Shown one piece after another: positions 9,838 to 20,835 of a stretch of DNA of 64,000 nt (its first letter is position 1; every line of letters starts with the position of its first letter). The notes below the pieces were generated by a model, which saw nothing but the letters and a program-made list of their open reading frames with translations, was not told the origin of the DNA and did no database searches. Both the position numbers and the translations under genes were made by a program. Origin of the DNA: Choristoneura fumiferana (taxonomy: Eukaryota > Arthropoda > Insecta > Lepidoptera > Tortricidae); contig NC_133473.1 of the NCBI RefSeq assembly GCF_025370935.1, forward strand, positions 19,578,625 through 19,642,624. The letters are read 5' to 3'.

Positions 9838-10215
9838 TCTTAACCAAAAGCCATTAGAATATGTTGACAGTTATTATATACTTCGGCAAACAAATTTGAT
9901 TCTCAAAAGAAAATAATGAACACGAAGTGGAAAGAAGAATCACATGGAGAAAATTTTGGAGCATGAAGGAGGTACTAAAAAGTACAATGCACATGTCTAT
10001 TAAGAAAAAGATAATGGATACCTGTCCGCTCCCATCTCTTACCTACGCATGTCAGACATGGAAGTTCACTCTACGAATCAAAAACACAATCAGAACCTGT
10101 CAAAGGAGTATGGACAAACACGAAAAAAATACAAAAAATACCGCACTCCAATATACGTAAAAGAACAAAAGTAACAGACGCTCTAAACTACGCCTTAAAA
10201 AAAGCCTGGCCATGG
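9838..10215 (+). pseudogene. LINE reverse-transcriptase C-terminal remnant
   Basis: Successive plus-strand frames read PLEYVDSYYILRQ, then ERRITWRKFWSMKEVLKS, MSIKKKIMDTCPLPSLTYAC, QTWKFTLRIKN..CQRSMDK and finally RTKVTDALNYALKKAWPWSR. These follow the order of the C-terminal half of the moth LINE protein (Y.YLG..I..., R.WS.KE.MK, PSLTYGCQTWSLT, QR.ME, KVTDAL..ALK.KW.W). Frameshifts and stops mark it as dead. It points away from the FADD fragment just upstream, so two LINE copies meet head to head here. Confidence 0.75.
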
Positions 10216-11248
10216 TCACGAAGCGTACTAACGAAGTTACCCCGTATATCGCTTCAATAGAGCTTGTTAGCGATGCATTTATTTGTGTCTTTTTGTTAGC
10301 ACCTACACTTTGCACGCACGCTGAATAAAATTATTAAATTTAAATGTTGTTTCATATTATGTTGTAGCTTTTCGGGATATCCGCTTTTTGCCGGAGCTAT
10401 TTGGGTATTACCTTTAACAATACTCTTAGTTTCATAAATATTTGTGATTATACAAATTCACGTATTGTATAATAAATGTGAATGTCATTTTTAGCTCATT
10501 GTATATTAATTTTTAGATTTTAATAGATATAACACGTTGTTCCGACCTAGGTAGTTTGCGGGGTTGGTAATACAACATTATAATTATAGATTTCCTTACA
10601 TGTTTGCTCGAAACTGGTAGCTGTTGATACTTGTACCACATGTTGGCACTGACACATGAGTGTAGGGTAGATTTAGTTTCATTTTTGTCATTAGTATACC
10701 CGTGCGAGGATAGGGCGGGCAGCTAGTAAAAAAAAAATACACTGACTTATTTTTCAACGTTAAATCATTTGAGTTGAAGTCAATGAATCAGGAATACTTT
10801 TTTTGTTCAGTACAAAATAAAGCAATCACAATTAAGCCACAGATTAAACCAATATCCCATAATTCGCGTGTAAACCAACGTTTTATCTCAGATCTCGTAA
10901 TACACCGTAGTTAATCTGTGCCGAGATTTATTTCGTCTCCAGCGCCAGTTACGGACGAGCTTAAATATTAAGGCGGCTGTCTATTTGTTATCTGCACACA
11001 TTTCTTTTGTTGAAAGTTACTTTAGTTATTTATGGTAGTTGCTGGAAAAATTTGCAGCAAATGTTTTAAAGTATAATTTTGCATGTAAGTTTGTTCGTAA
11101 TTTTTTATCCTTAGCACGCTAACGGCACCCCGGGGACCTTTCGCAGAAAGGTTTGTTTATCAATATTTGAATCACTGTCACATGATCAGGGTTCGTAAAG
11201 TGCGAGCAAATTTCATTGAAGTGCTAGGGTTGTTATAATTTGTAATAG
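10216..11248. other. Intergenic; small Helitron 3' scrap
   Basis: The only recognisable item is ACCCGTGCGAGGATAGGGCG then GGCAGCTAGT at about 10698-10726, a Helitron-like 3' end with terminal CTAG. The rest shows no gene signal. Confidence 0.4.
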
Positions 11249-11385
11249 GTACAGTCACCAGCATTAATATCTGCCACAGCGGAGCGTGCAAAAATATCTC
11301 ACACGTCTTTCCGGCCCTAGAAATAGATTCGTATGAGATATTTATGCACGCTTGTTGTGTCACATATTGGTGCTGGTGGCTGTAC
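11249..11385. repeat. Foldback MITE (GTACAGTCACCAGCA head)
   Basis: The left end GTACAGTCACCAGCATTAAT and the reversed right end GTACAGCCACCAGCACCAAT match closely. The inverted match continues through CGTGCAAAAATATCTCACAC / CGTGCATAAATATCTCATAC. It is about 137 bp with no coding. The frame that crosses it is an artefact. Confidence 0.7.
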
Positions 11386-11424
11386 GACATATGATACTCG
11401 AGTATACTTATACATGTATTGATA

Positions 11425-11475
11425 GATGTTTTTCTTGTCAATAAATGTTGTGAGTTTGAGTTTGAGTTTGATAGT
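11425..11475 (+). mobile_element. LINE 3' tail with (GTTTGA)n
   Basis: CAATAAATGTTGTGAGTTTG then AGTTTGAGTTTG is the AATAAA-containing 3' end of a LINE with a hexamer tail. The same tail in inverse orientation ends the LINE fragment at 20333. Confidence 0.5.
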
Positions 11476-12111
11476 CAGGCCTACGTTATGCGGTACAATT
11501 TGGATTTCATTGTTTGTTTATTAACACTAGAATAAGTAATAAAGTTGGTAATATTAACACACATTGACTTTAATTTAAATTAAATTAGGATGAAGCTATA
11601 ATCCCTGAAGCTCGAAATAAAAACATTATTTTGTGACTAATGTACTGATTCAAAATTAAATGATGAAGTATCAAATAGGCAATCGAGATAGATATCTTGC
11701 TACTCCGTTATCACACGTGTAAGACATACCTTTTGTTTTGATTTGACATACAATATTTCGTTATCTAGTTACTCAAGTGCGGCGACGTAAGAAGAGGAAA
11801 CAGATTTTTACCTTACCCTGTTAGATGTTGAATTTTCAAACACCTTAAGCATTTAGTCAGACTTTAGCGAACTTCTTCTATAAATAGATATTTTTAATCA
11901 AGATGCACGGCAGCAAAGTGTTTTCAGTTGTTTTCAGTCACACGATCAATTTAAATAAACTTTAAGTGCATTGGCTCGTACCAGTGCCGATCCAGGGAAT
12001 AACGAACAAATAAATACGGCAATGAATTCATATTAAAAATAGTGGGTTTTGTTGCTGTCTGCAGAATGAATACTTTTCTTAAAATTGTCTTCAGTGGCAT
12101 TAGCAAGTCGT
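11476..12111. other. Intergenic, no gene seen
   Basis: No recognised repeat or coding signature. The long minus frame at 11951-12256 runs into the repeat at 12112 and has no domain. Confidence 0.45.
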
Positions 12112-12260
12112 TTTTAACCCCCGACGCAAAATGAGGGGTGTTATAAGTTTGGCGCCAATGTCTGCCTGTGACATCGTAGCTTTCGAATGGATCGATTTTG
12201 ATACAGTTTTTTTCGAAAAAGCGTGTTTCCTTATCTTGTCTGGTCTCTTCGTTCATCTCC
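12112..12260 (+). mobile_element. CCCGACGCAAAATGAGGGGTG element
   Basis: It begins TTAACCCCCGACGCAAAATG then AGGGGTGTTATAAG and continues with GTAGCTTTCGAATGGATCGA then TTTTGATACAG. It is the sense copy of the element at 7080-7285, truncated on the right. Confidence 0.5.
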
Positions 12261-12847
12261 AGTTTTGGTTTATCTTTATGCCAGAATTCATCTGAATTTA
12301 TTCAGTCTTTTACATATATACCGACGAAGTTTATTACGAGTATTATAGGTACTAAACATCATTTTACACATACACATACATTTTAAATTTTAAGTAAAAC
12401 TTTACATACTTCTGGCATTCGAATTAATATAATCTGATACGTAATGCAATTATAACCGACTCATACACTCAGCAAAAAATCTTGTATCTTTTAACAAAAT
12501 TTTTATATTCGTATAACAATTTGGTTTTAAATACTCTGTCATCAATACGAGTAAACGCGTCCTAGCGTCTCATTTGCATTCCTACCGTTGTTTGTTTAAA
12601 AGTGAAGGCTATTGAAAGGCGTCATTGCTTTACATTCTGCTTAAATATGTATGTATTCACTAGGAAAAACTAGATTGTTGGATATAATTCAGAAAAAAAA
12701 CAGCCAGCCAATTATAAGAATTAAGGTGAATTATTTAACGAATTACTAAAAAAACGATAACAAATATAAAATTAAATAAGTACCTACATAGGTACCTGGA
12801 AAAAATATAGGTCGGTACTTAGGGAATTACAGTGACAAATTAAAACG
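12261..12847. other. Intergenic, no gene seen
   Basis: AT-rich, with no recognised repeat and no coding signature. Confidence 0.45.
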
Positions 12848-13035
12848 TTTGTATCTGGTAGCATGGTGTACGGTTGTGTTGCTGTGAAGATGAGCTCTGG
12901 TTGAGTTCGAAACGCGTCAGTGTAGAGTGGTGGTGGTGATAGATGAGTTTGTGTGATTTATCCGTGTTCTTATTGTGTGGAGGTGGAGGAACTAGAGGAA
13001 CACGCATATCTTGCATAAACGTAACTATCATATTA
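12848..13035 (+). repeat. Dispersed repeat (GAGCTCTGGTTGAGTTCGAA)
   Basis: GATGAGCTCTGGTTGAGTTC, GAAACGCGTCAGTGTAGAGT and a GGTGGTGGTGATAG tract recur at 58925-59020 with a few changes. A retroelement 3' end is likely, but the class is unresolved. The strand is nominal. Confidence 0.5.
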
Positions 13036-13169
13036 AGGTCGCGGGTGAGGAAAGTTATTGTTTTAGTTCATTGATTATGGACCTCCGCAAATTAACGCCT
13101 AATTTAATAAATTAATTAAGTACCTAATTTATTTTCCTCTGTCTTTGTTTGAATCATTAGTTTTATAAC

Positions 13170-13490
13170 GCCTTAAGGTATCTATCCACTACACCGTGTC
13201 ATGCTATGACCGTAATGTTATGATACCTCCGTGATGGCCGCCTTCCTCGTGCATTCATGTAGTGATGATGAGCCATTCACTGCCGCTTTTATTTGGTCAG
13301 TCCACCTCATAGGCGATCTTCCTCGTGGCCTGGTACCCTAATCCTTTCCCTGGATCACAAGTCGCTCAAATGCCACCACCCCTCGGCGGCATCCATGATC
13401 AAAAAAGGTGAGGATACGAGATTGAACCAAAGGAGATAAACGCTGCTTGATGCCGAGTTCTCGAAGTATAGACTCGTTGAATAGTCTCAT
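13170..13490 (-). mobile_element. LINE coding remnant, antisense
   Basis: TTCACTGCCGCTTTTATTTG, GTCAGTCCACCTCATAGGCG and ATCTTCCTCGTGGCCTGGTA resemble the antisense of the R-x-P-R-R-R-P-M-R-W-T-D region near the end of LINE proteins. Further downstream are GGATCACAAGTCGCTCAAAT and GATTGAACCAAAGGAGATAA. No intact frame. Confidence 0.4.
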
Positions 13491-13496
13491 ACTTAT

Positions 13497-13990
13497 AGTA
13501 CTTTTCGGATAGGATGGGTACGGTGACACTTGCGTAGGCCAATAATTTATAAAAAAATATACTTGAATCCCGAAAGAACAAAAAATAATATCTCTATAGC
13601 TTAAAAGATTTTGTAATAATAAACAAAAATCACTTAAACATATACTATTATGTTTTAAAACTAAAAAGTAAAAATTTTATTGTCCTCGACTTTCATCGCG
13701 TAAAACGGAACTCTATTTCGATAGAGCTTGACTGCTTATCGAGCGAATCGATTCCACAATCTTGTCAAATCGTTTGATCATCATCTGTCAATTGGTACGA
13801 GAGCGAAGGTCCTTAAATGCGTCTTTGTATAGAGTGTTTCGTATTGTTTAATGTTTTGAACTGTTACTTTTTTGTTATTACGGTTTCGTTATTATCGAGT
13901 TTTGTTATTATCGATTCGAATTTACATTGTCACAGCCCTTTAATTGCTTAATGACATGTGTCACCGTACCCATCCTATCCGAAAAGTACT
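13497..13990. repeat. Perfect 33 bp inverted repeat pair
   Basis: The 33 bases at 13497-13529 (containing TTTTCGGATAGGATGGGTAC) recur exactly as the reverse complement at 13958-13990. The enclosed 428 bases are AT-rich and contain TCGATTCGAATTTACATTGT, with no open frame of note. It may be a MITE with 33 bp terminal repeats, or two halves of an element in opposite orientation. No obvious target duplication was found. Confidence 0.6.
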
Positions 13991-14654
13991 AGGTAAAGAA
14001 AATACTTTTGCCAAACACGTTGCTATTACGTTTATGGTACCTTTAGCTATTAATATCTTTACGAAAATAGACTTGTATCTTGTAGTTATCTGTTTGATAA
14101 GTAATATTTTTGCATTTTTTTTATAAACGTCAGCAATTTGCCTTAAAAGACTTTTTGGTGTAGCTAGGCGCGTAGAGGCACAGTTTTGTTATTGTTTTTA
14201 AAACTGTTGTTAATTCTGTCTTTACTTTTTATTCGGTATGAGACTCGTATTAAGACAAACTCGCAACTTCCATTTGAAGCAAAAACAAATCTAGTGAAAG
14301 CTTACTGCTGCGTAAAAGAAAAAAACTCATCGGTGATGAATGTGTTTTCCCCATTGAAAACAGAATGTAATCCCGTAATAGATTTACCTGGCTATTCGAT
14401 AACGAAATGCATGCTCTAAAGGTCTTTCAATGTTTTTAGGGTTCCGTCCCACAAAAAACGAAACACTTAAGCTTCATTTCTTAGTTGTATGTGGTATTCA
14501 ACAATCAACATGTTTATTAATGTCAAAACCTGGTCCAAGGTCTAACAGAACAAGTAAAATTTTTGAAAAGTTAAATTAAAGTTTTGGCCTTCAGGTAGGT
14601 AACTTGTTACAATTCACCCTCTCTTTGGTCCGCGCACACTCACCTAAGCAGCTT
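13991..14654. other. Intergenic, no gene seen
   Basis: Two short plus-strand frames (13944-14126, 14186-14419) lack domains, and the first starts inside the inverted repeat. A scrap GGGTTCCGTCCCACAAAAAA at about 14440 recalls the GGGTTCCG element end. Confidence 0.4.
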
Positions 14655-14905
14655 ACAAATAGAGATCGCAAATCGGTACGCGCAACGTAGGACGTCCACT
14701 AGCGAGATCGATCACACACACACACAAACATCACGCCTGTATTCCCAAATGGGGTAGGCAGAGCACAAGAAACGTTACCGCTTCGGAGCCACTTTTAGCA
14801 ATTTTAGGTTTTAAGTAGCGAGATGGATCAGACCTGGTTAAAGCCACGGGTTCACGGTGGATGCAGGCCGCTTCCAACCGAAGCAACTGGACATCTATGG
14901 GAAGA
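14655..14905 (+). mobile_element. LINE C-terminus and tail, split by a SINE
   Basis: CGTAGGACGTCCACTAGCGA on the left, and GCGAGATGGATCAGACCTGG, TTAAAGCCACGGGTTCACGG, TGGATGCAGGCCGCTTCCAA on the right, are contiguous parts of the same LINE end seen at 4325 and (antisense) 7715. They are separated by the insertion at 14715-14815. Confidence 0.75.
14715..14815 (-). mobile_element. SINE-like insertion with 15 bp target duplication
   Basis: The insert has a (CA)n tract followed by AACATCACGCCTGTATTCCC then AAATGGGGTAGGCAGAGCAC. On the minus strand it reads GTGCTCTGCCTACCCCATTT ... GGCGTGATGTTTGTGTGTG, a tail I recognise as common in moths. It is flanked by TAGCGAGATCGATCA (14700-14714) and TAGCGAGATGGATCA (14816-14830), 14 of 15 identical. 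This duplication proves insertion by target-primed reverse transcription. Confidence 0.8.
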
Positions 14906-15112
14906 GTGAACGTTCTACTGCTGATATAACAATACGTTATTTTTTTGCGGTTGCAAACTTATTGATAATGATAATATTAGCTTCCCTACAAGTTTCTTCC
15001 GTGCCCGTAGGAACTTTGCACTTTCATAGGATAACAAGTACGTATGTTAATCTGGGATACATTTTGAAAACAGGTCAGTAGTTCCACGATAGGTAGATCT
15101 TACTTACCCTCT

Positions 15113-15337
15113 TGCAGGTGGTAGGACCTTGTGCAAGGTCCGCCCGGATTGCTACCACCATCTTGCTCGCTAATCTTGCCGTGAAGCAGCAGTGCTTGCA
15201 CTGTTGTGTTTCGGAGTGGAGAGTAAGACAGCCGGTGAAATTACTGGCACTTGAGGTATCCCATCTTAGGCCTCTAGGTTGGCAACGCATCTGCAATACC
15301 TCCACTTGCTCGTTTGCCATTTAGTCGAATAAAAAAA
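15113..15337 (+). mobile_element. Short retroelement, TGCAGGTGGTAGGACC family, copy 2
   Basis: It starts at the same base as copy 1 and carries the GGACCTTGTGCAAGGTCC hairpin. It lacks about 60 bases relative to sister copies, between CATCTGCAATACC and TCCACTTGCTCG (internal deletion), and ends GTCGAATAAAAAAAT. No coding role. Confidence 0.75.
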
Positions 15338-15939
15338 TATATAATGACACAAAGTTTAGCTCTATATTATCTTAGTTAATATTATTTTGCAGTTGCAAGA
15401 AATAGTTTTTATTTTTAGTTTGTTTTATTTCTGACTGGTATTTTTGTTAGAAAAACGTTTGGTGCTATCATAACAATTTATGAATTTGTCAGGCACTGAA
15501 CCCTCAGAGCGTAATTCGGACTCTACTTCGCTAGTTTTGTTTTTCAATCAGCATTATAGGCAGTCCATACGTACGTACTTTTGACGATTGTTTTGTTTCA
15601 TAAGCAGTTGCACAAGGAAAATATTAGAGATTTTCCCTTCTGTTTTTTTTGACTCGCTGTGGAATCTCTTAGCAAATAATTTGTAAATAACTTGATTAAA
15701 TAAAACTTGAAAGTAGTTTTTGGAATCTGAGGGTGGAATCAATTAAACTTATTTTTAAGCATTTTATGTGTGTGTTTTTAAATACTTTTATAATATGCCC
15801 TGTCTAAAAGTTACAAATGCAGCATAGCAGCATACGGCAATTAAATGTTTTAGCGAGTATTTATACTTTTTATTAATATATACTGGCCGTTTTTCGGTCA
15901 TTTTATTTTTCTTATGAAATTGGTTAGGTGCAACTGGAG
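15338..15939. other. Intergenic, no gene seen
   Basis: AT-rich, with no recognised repeat and no coding signature. Confidence 0.45.
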
Positions 15940-16145
15940 CATCATCATCACCATCTGAGCCGTGGGACGACCACTGTTGGACATAGGCCTCCCCCATAGA
16001 CCTCCAGTCGCTTCGGTTGGCAGCGGCCTGCATCCACCGTGAACCCGCGGCTTTAACCAGGTCATCCGTCCATATCGTTGATGGACGTCCTACGCTGCGC
16101 TTGCCGATCCGCGGTCACCACTCAAGAACTTTTCGGCCCCAACGG
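15940..16145 (-). mobile_element. LINE C-terminus plus 3' tail
   Basis: This is the same element as 7715-7900 and better preserved. The minus-strand frame reads MQAAANRSDWRSMGEAYVQQ then W, the characteristic end of the moth LINE protein. The plus strand shows GACCACTGTTGGACATAGGC and CAGCGGCCTGCATCCACCGT. Confidence 0.8.
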
Positions 16146-17127
16146 CCATATGCAGAAATACAGCATACGGCAGAATGCATTTTTCTTATAAAAATGGTCA
16201 GGTGCAACTGCAGTATAATTTGGTTTTATACGAGTCATGCTTGTTCCCTTGCATGACCAATATTATTGCTGGTCAGTATTTTTTTGATCGATACACGCTA
16301 GAAGTCGTGGTGCTGATTTTCCGATGTTGCCGCGTCGATCGAGACCACTCAAAAACTCTGTACAGAAACCATTGTGTTTCTAATTGGACTGGCAACAATA
16401 CAGCTCGAATATCCTCCAGAATATAGGCCATCGATTTACATCCCACTCTTAATCAGTTTGAGAGCCTGAATCTAATTAAACCTGGGACGGGTAACGCGAG
16501 AAGCTTTTGTGACTGCGTCGGCTGAAAGATTTTGCGGTGAATACTGAACAGGCGTACCTGGTACTATATAGTGTGATTGTTGACACCACTAACTAATTGT
16601 ATCTGTCTTTGTATCTTAGAATCTTTCTAATGTAAAGAATACAAGACAATGACTCTTTATTCAAAACTAACACAAAGTGAGTAGTACAGAAAACATATAG
16701 AGATATTCCAAGGTAAGCAATAGGCGGCCGTATAGCTTCAGAGCGATCTCTTCCATATTGATGAACAGTCATTTATTTATTTATTTGTAAAAAAAATCTC
16801 TTGTGGACTTAAAGTGAAGTCCAAAACGTCGACAAGCGATAAAACTACAAGAATAAAAATGAAAATTAATAATGAAAAATAAAAAAATAAAAATATACAC
16901 TACAGTTTTACGAATTAGCGAATACGAATACAAATACGAAACAGCGGCTGAATTAACATATGAGAATTGGCCAGCTATCTGCAGATACGTCGGCCTCCCG
17001 GATCTGTTCGAGGTACTCGTTTATAAACGCAACAGCCCCGTAGCGGTAGGTGGATCATTGCTCGCTTGCAGAGTTCTAGTTTTGTTCGTCAGAGTAAAAG
17101 ATATGTCTCATGACATGGTGATGAGAT
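16146..17127. other. Unassigned, possibly LINE-derived
   Basis: GCAATAGGCGGCCGTATAGC then TTCAGAGCGATCTCTTCCA (16718-16756) resembles a dispersed repeat. The plus frame 16872-17138 (88 codons) runs up to the hAT-type insertion at 17128, and its last codons before the insertion would rejoin the LINE remnant beyond it. I cannot name the rest. Confidence 0.35.
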
Positions 17128-17582
17128 TAGGGTTGTAACGGAACTTCGCCTCCGCCTCCGTTACTGCGGAAGTTCCGCAAGAAATTGTATCTTCGGCTCC
17201 GCCTCCGCCTCCGCATTTTTTTGCGGAGTTATAACGGAGGTTTATTTCTCATTTCATTATCTCGGCGCGCAGCGGGAACGCGGTCGGGGTGGGGGCGGGC
17301 GTATGTCAAATAACACGACAGGAATCAACCTGTCTCGATATATGTTTGATTGAACCGCGATCTTTTTAAGTGATTTTGTACAAAGTAATTGATTATTTAA
17401 GTCACATGCGCGATGACGCCGAAAACAAGTGAGATTTGGCAGTTTTTTTTAATTTTAGTGATATTTGAGCTGAATAAAGCACTATACTATTTTTTCCAGA
17501 TCCACTTTCACATCCGTCGCCAAACGTCAAACTCGTCGCCTCCGCATCCGCCTCCGCTAAGAACGCCTCCGTTACTACCCTC
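17128..17582. mobile_element. hAT-type MITE with perfect 8 bp target duplication
   Basis: GATGAGAT occurs immediately before (17120-17127) and after (17583-17590) the element. The ends are TAGGGTTGTAACGGA and, on the opposite strand, GAGGGTAGTAACGGA: 13 of 15 bases match. Both subterminal regions carry (CCTCCG)n motifs in the orientation expected of inverted repeats. An 8 bp duplication with short TIRs is diagnostic of the hAT superfamily. At 455 bp and without a transposase it is non-autonomous. Confidence 0.85.
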
Positions 17583-17590
17583 GATGAGAT

Positions 17591-17690
17591 ATGCCTCTGA
17601 GACGTGGTCCTTGACTGTTGGCGTCTTGGAGAGTTACGCTCGGAGTTTCTTTGAGTGATAGAATCGGAAATATAGAAATTCTCCTAATAA
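17591..17690 (+). pseudogene. LINE reverse-transcriptase remnant at a hAT site
   Basis: After the target duplication the plus strand reads MRYASETWSLTVGVLES, then, one frame over, GVSLSDRIGNIEI. This is the same Y-x-S-E-T-W-S-L-T-V-G-V-L-E signature and M-L-G-V-S-L-x-D-R-I-x-N stretch of LINE proteins. The hAT element landed within this already dead copy. Confidence 0.75.
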
Positions 17691-17964
17691 CTATAGTCAC
17701 CGACACAAAGAATACACATAACTGTTGGGCTGAGTTTCGTTATGAGTTTCAGTTATTGTCAAACTCGTGGGGTGAGCGAGCGGACACAGCGGCCATATAG
17801 CCATTTACTTCTTGAATGGACTTCGAGCGTGTTATTTATTCATGTAGTTATTTGCTTGTCGCTTACTATTTTGTACGGTTCCGGTTTTATACGGTTAGTA
17901 ATTGTTTTATCAGTAAAAATAACCAACGAGTCGCTTTTATCAACTTCCGGTGAAAAAACTGTAA

Positions 17965-18247
17965 TGCAGGTGGTAGGACCTTGTGCAAGGTCCGCCCGGA
18001 TTGCTACCACCATCTTGCTCGCTAATCCTGCCGTGAAACAGCAGTGCTTGCACTGTTGTGTTTCGGCGTGGAGAGTAAGACAGCCGGTGAAATTACTGGC
18101 ACTTGAGGTATCCCATCTTAGGCCTCTAGGTTGGCAACGCATCTGCAATACCCCTGGTGTTGCAGATGTTTATGAGCGGTGGTGATCTCTTACCATCAGG
18201 AGACCCACTTGCTCGTTTGCCATCCAGTCGAATAAAAAAAAAAAAAA
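17965..18247 (+). mobile_element. Short retroelement, TGCAGGTGGTAGGACC family, copy 3
   Basis: Full length and the best preserved copy in the window: TGCAGGTGGTAGGACC start, hairpin, CTGGTGTTGCAGATGTTTAT near the 3' end, then GTCGAATAA and a 14-base A run. A 147-codon plus frame enters it from upstream and a 102-codon minus frame covers it. Both are repeat by-products. Confidence 0.8.
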
Positions 18248-20332
18248 GTTTTATTATAAGCATTGAACATAGAAATTTGTATACAATAAAATATAAGAAA
18301 CTAAAATTAATATAACAAGCTTTGCAAGCAGTCAAAATGGTGAATAAAACCAATAAATAATAACCTGATTACTGCTGCATGAAAACTTGGTTTTATATTA
18401 TAAAAAACCATTGAAGAGCTACGATACTAAATAAAGTACTACAAACCATCAATGACCTCGAACTTATAACATCCCTTTTTTCCGCGTCGGGGTTTAAAAA
18501 AATCGTATGTAGGTACTGTATTAACTTCTTGCGTACGCTCATTTAATACTGGCAGCATAGTTCCATTTTTGAAGAATAATATTGAACGGACGCAAGGGTG
18601 CTAAACAGAAGACTTGTATCCGAGCTGCCAACGTAGCATGTTGATTGAAAATACACATGAAAATATCATGAAGAAGTGTTTTGCTTAATTTAATAGGGCA
18701 TTATTAGGATAGTGGACCGTCCGTCCACTACAGTACTTTACATGCTGTAACGTATTTTCAACCGTTTGCTTGTCAACGAACTGGACAGCTGAAAAATTAG
18801 CACGTCTTGAAACTAATAACTAAAAGATTAATAGCGCAACTAACTGCGCCGGTAAAATATGAACTGTGAATAATGGTAGCGAACTTCCATTATGGTAAAA
18901 GCAGTGTTTGCAATAGCAAAGTGCTGTAGTGACTTGCTGTACCTCATTTTTCTTAAACGTTCTGAGGAACGAAATGGTGTTTCAAAATCGATTTGCCCTG
19001 TATTGAAATTCATTCATTCGTTGCTTTGCTGAGGCACAAATCATTGAAATTTAACCTTTTTACCATGCTTTTTTCCTAAGTCATGTGCAGGACAGCTAGG
19101 TCTATGCGATTAATAACTTTCATTAATAACTTATCATCCTCTTAAATTGCTCTGCATGAATCGATACACGTCAGACACTCAACTAGAACTTAAACCATAA
19201 AAAAGTGCTTGCGTGCCTTTCGAACTTTCTAAGAGTTCATCCTCAAAGTCAAAATGAGCACACAAAAGTTCTAATTTTTTTTGCAAATAAGAGTAGAAAA
19301 TAGAATGTACCAAACTTAAAAAAAAATGCTTACTTAGGACCAGTGCACATGGACAACATCCCAACTGCAACGTAACCGAATCTGCTAACTTCCCATATAA
19401 TTGCAGCCACTACGCAGTTTATGTGCAGTTGTGTCTAGGTACTGCTATAGAACAGCAGTCTATTTACATTGGCCCATATTTTGTGAGAAAAATCACTCGA
19501 TAAAATTTTGCTCAAATTTATCATAAAATTCAGAATATTTCACATACACAAATCAGTATAACTCGGAACCAGCTTTTTCCAACCTTTAATCCCCTCGTAA
19601 TAAAAAGAGCCCATAAAAAATCCCATGCTACCCTGATAGCTCATCTCTGAGATCTCGAGCCCCGCTAATGTCTCATTGTGCGAGGCGAGACAGTATTCAA
19701 GTGGCTTTTCACATCAAAGGCAGTTTTTACTTTGAGCCACCGTGCATCTAGGAAGAGTGATATTCGCGGGAAAGCGGGTCTGATACAGGCGGCGATACAA
19801 AGGTGACGAACAAGCTACAGAGTATTTCAATAATCGGACAAGCATACTTAAGGTTCAACGGTACGGATATTGCTTGCTTTTATACATATAATATAACGGT
19901 ATTTCAAAGCAAGCAACACAAATTGATTGTTCAAGCGCGATTTTGCTAAGGTTCATATTAATGAAATTGAACCTTTTACGTTACCACTCCGTTGTTGTTA
20001 TTGTCAATTATGGTGGTTTTAAGTAAAGGTGTAGTTTAACAAAAAATAAGATTATGTTCGTACTTAGTATTTTTATATGAAAAATAAAAGTACTTTCGCT
20101 CATATCACTTGTGCATAATTAGCCTAATAAATAAACAATTTGGAAGGCCAGCTTTGTTGCGCTCCTTGCGATAGAGTTTTAGAGCTCACGCAGGGAATAA
20201 GTTATAATGTAGTTCCAACTTTCTGTTTGTTAGGTTATTTGGGTCATATCTAGGGGATTTATTTATAAACAAACAAATAATATATACAATAATTAACAGA
20301 AATAAATAAAAAAGAACTAAAACAGTTAGTTA
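18248..20332. other. Long intergenic stretch, no gene seen
   Basis: Only a scrap of the CCCGACGC element (CATCCCTTTTTTCCGCGTCG at 18470-18489) is recognisable. Around 19660-19830 is a less AT-rich segment (GAGCCCCGCTAATGTCTCAT, GCGAGACAGTATTCAAGTGG) without an open frame. No promoter or splice-framed coding was found. Confidence 0.45.
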
Positions 20333-20835
20333 AACTCAAACTCAAACTCACAACATTTATTGACAAGAAAAACACACTACATCACAACAAAAACACAGTA
20401 AAAACATAAATAGGAGAAGAGAGGAAAATAAGAGATATTGTGCTGTAGTGTGATGCCAAAAGGATAGTTTTACTCTAATCCTAAAAATCTATATTTACAA
20501 ATATCACCCAAGTAGCTGCTATTGGGCAGGGTGCCCATAAGGCTGGCTGCGTTTCCTCGTTGTATGGCAATGCCAATACGTTGACCGAGGAAAGAGCCAG
20601 TCATATGGTCGCCAGTGGAACGGACAAGCTTCTTTTTTCAAACAAAATTGTAAACAGTATTTTTGCTTCGGGACCCCACGGACCAAGCGTTTCAACAGCA
20701 AAAGCCGCAAATATGAAATTGTTTGCCAGATTCTCATATTTACGGCATTTGCTGTTTCGGCCGTTGCAGCCGCTGCACCAGCCTTCAATGATGTCTTAGC
20801 AAGATGAGACGGCGTAATAAGCAAGTTAATTTTGA
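20333..20835 (-). mobile_element. LINE fragment with (GTTTGA)n tail, antisense
   Basis: On the minus strand it ends ATAAATGTTGTGAGTTTGAG followed by TTTGAGTTT, matching the sense tail at 11425. Towards its 5' side lie a 101-codon minus frame (20519-20824) and GGACCCCACGGACCAAGCGT in sense reading. The CTATTGGGCAGGGTGCCCAT segment is shared with 6558. The frame lacks motifs I can name. Confidence 0.5.

Noticed and set aside
9600..10215. One functional LINE reverse transcriptase gene
   Set aside because: The FADD piece and the C-terminal piece lie on opposite strands and both are broken by stops, so they are remnants of two copies.
17742..18185. 147-codon plus-strand open frame, one of the longest in the window
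   Set aside because: Its second half is the TGCAGGTGGTAGGACC retroelement, whose sister copies carry the same peptide in unrelated flanks. The first half has no domain or splice context.
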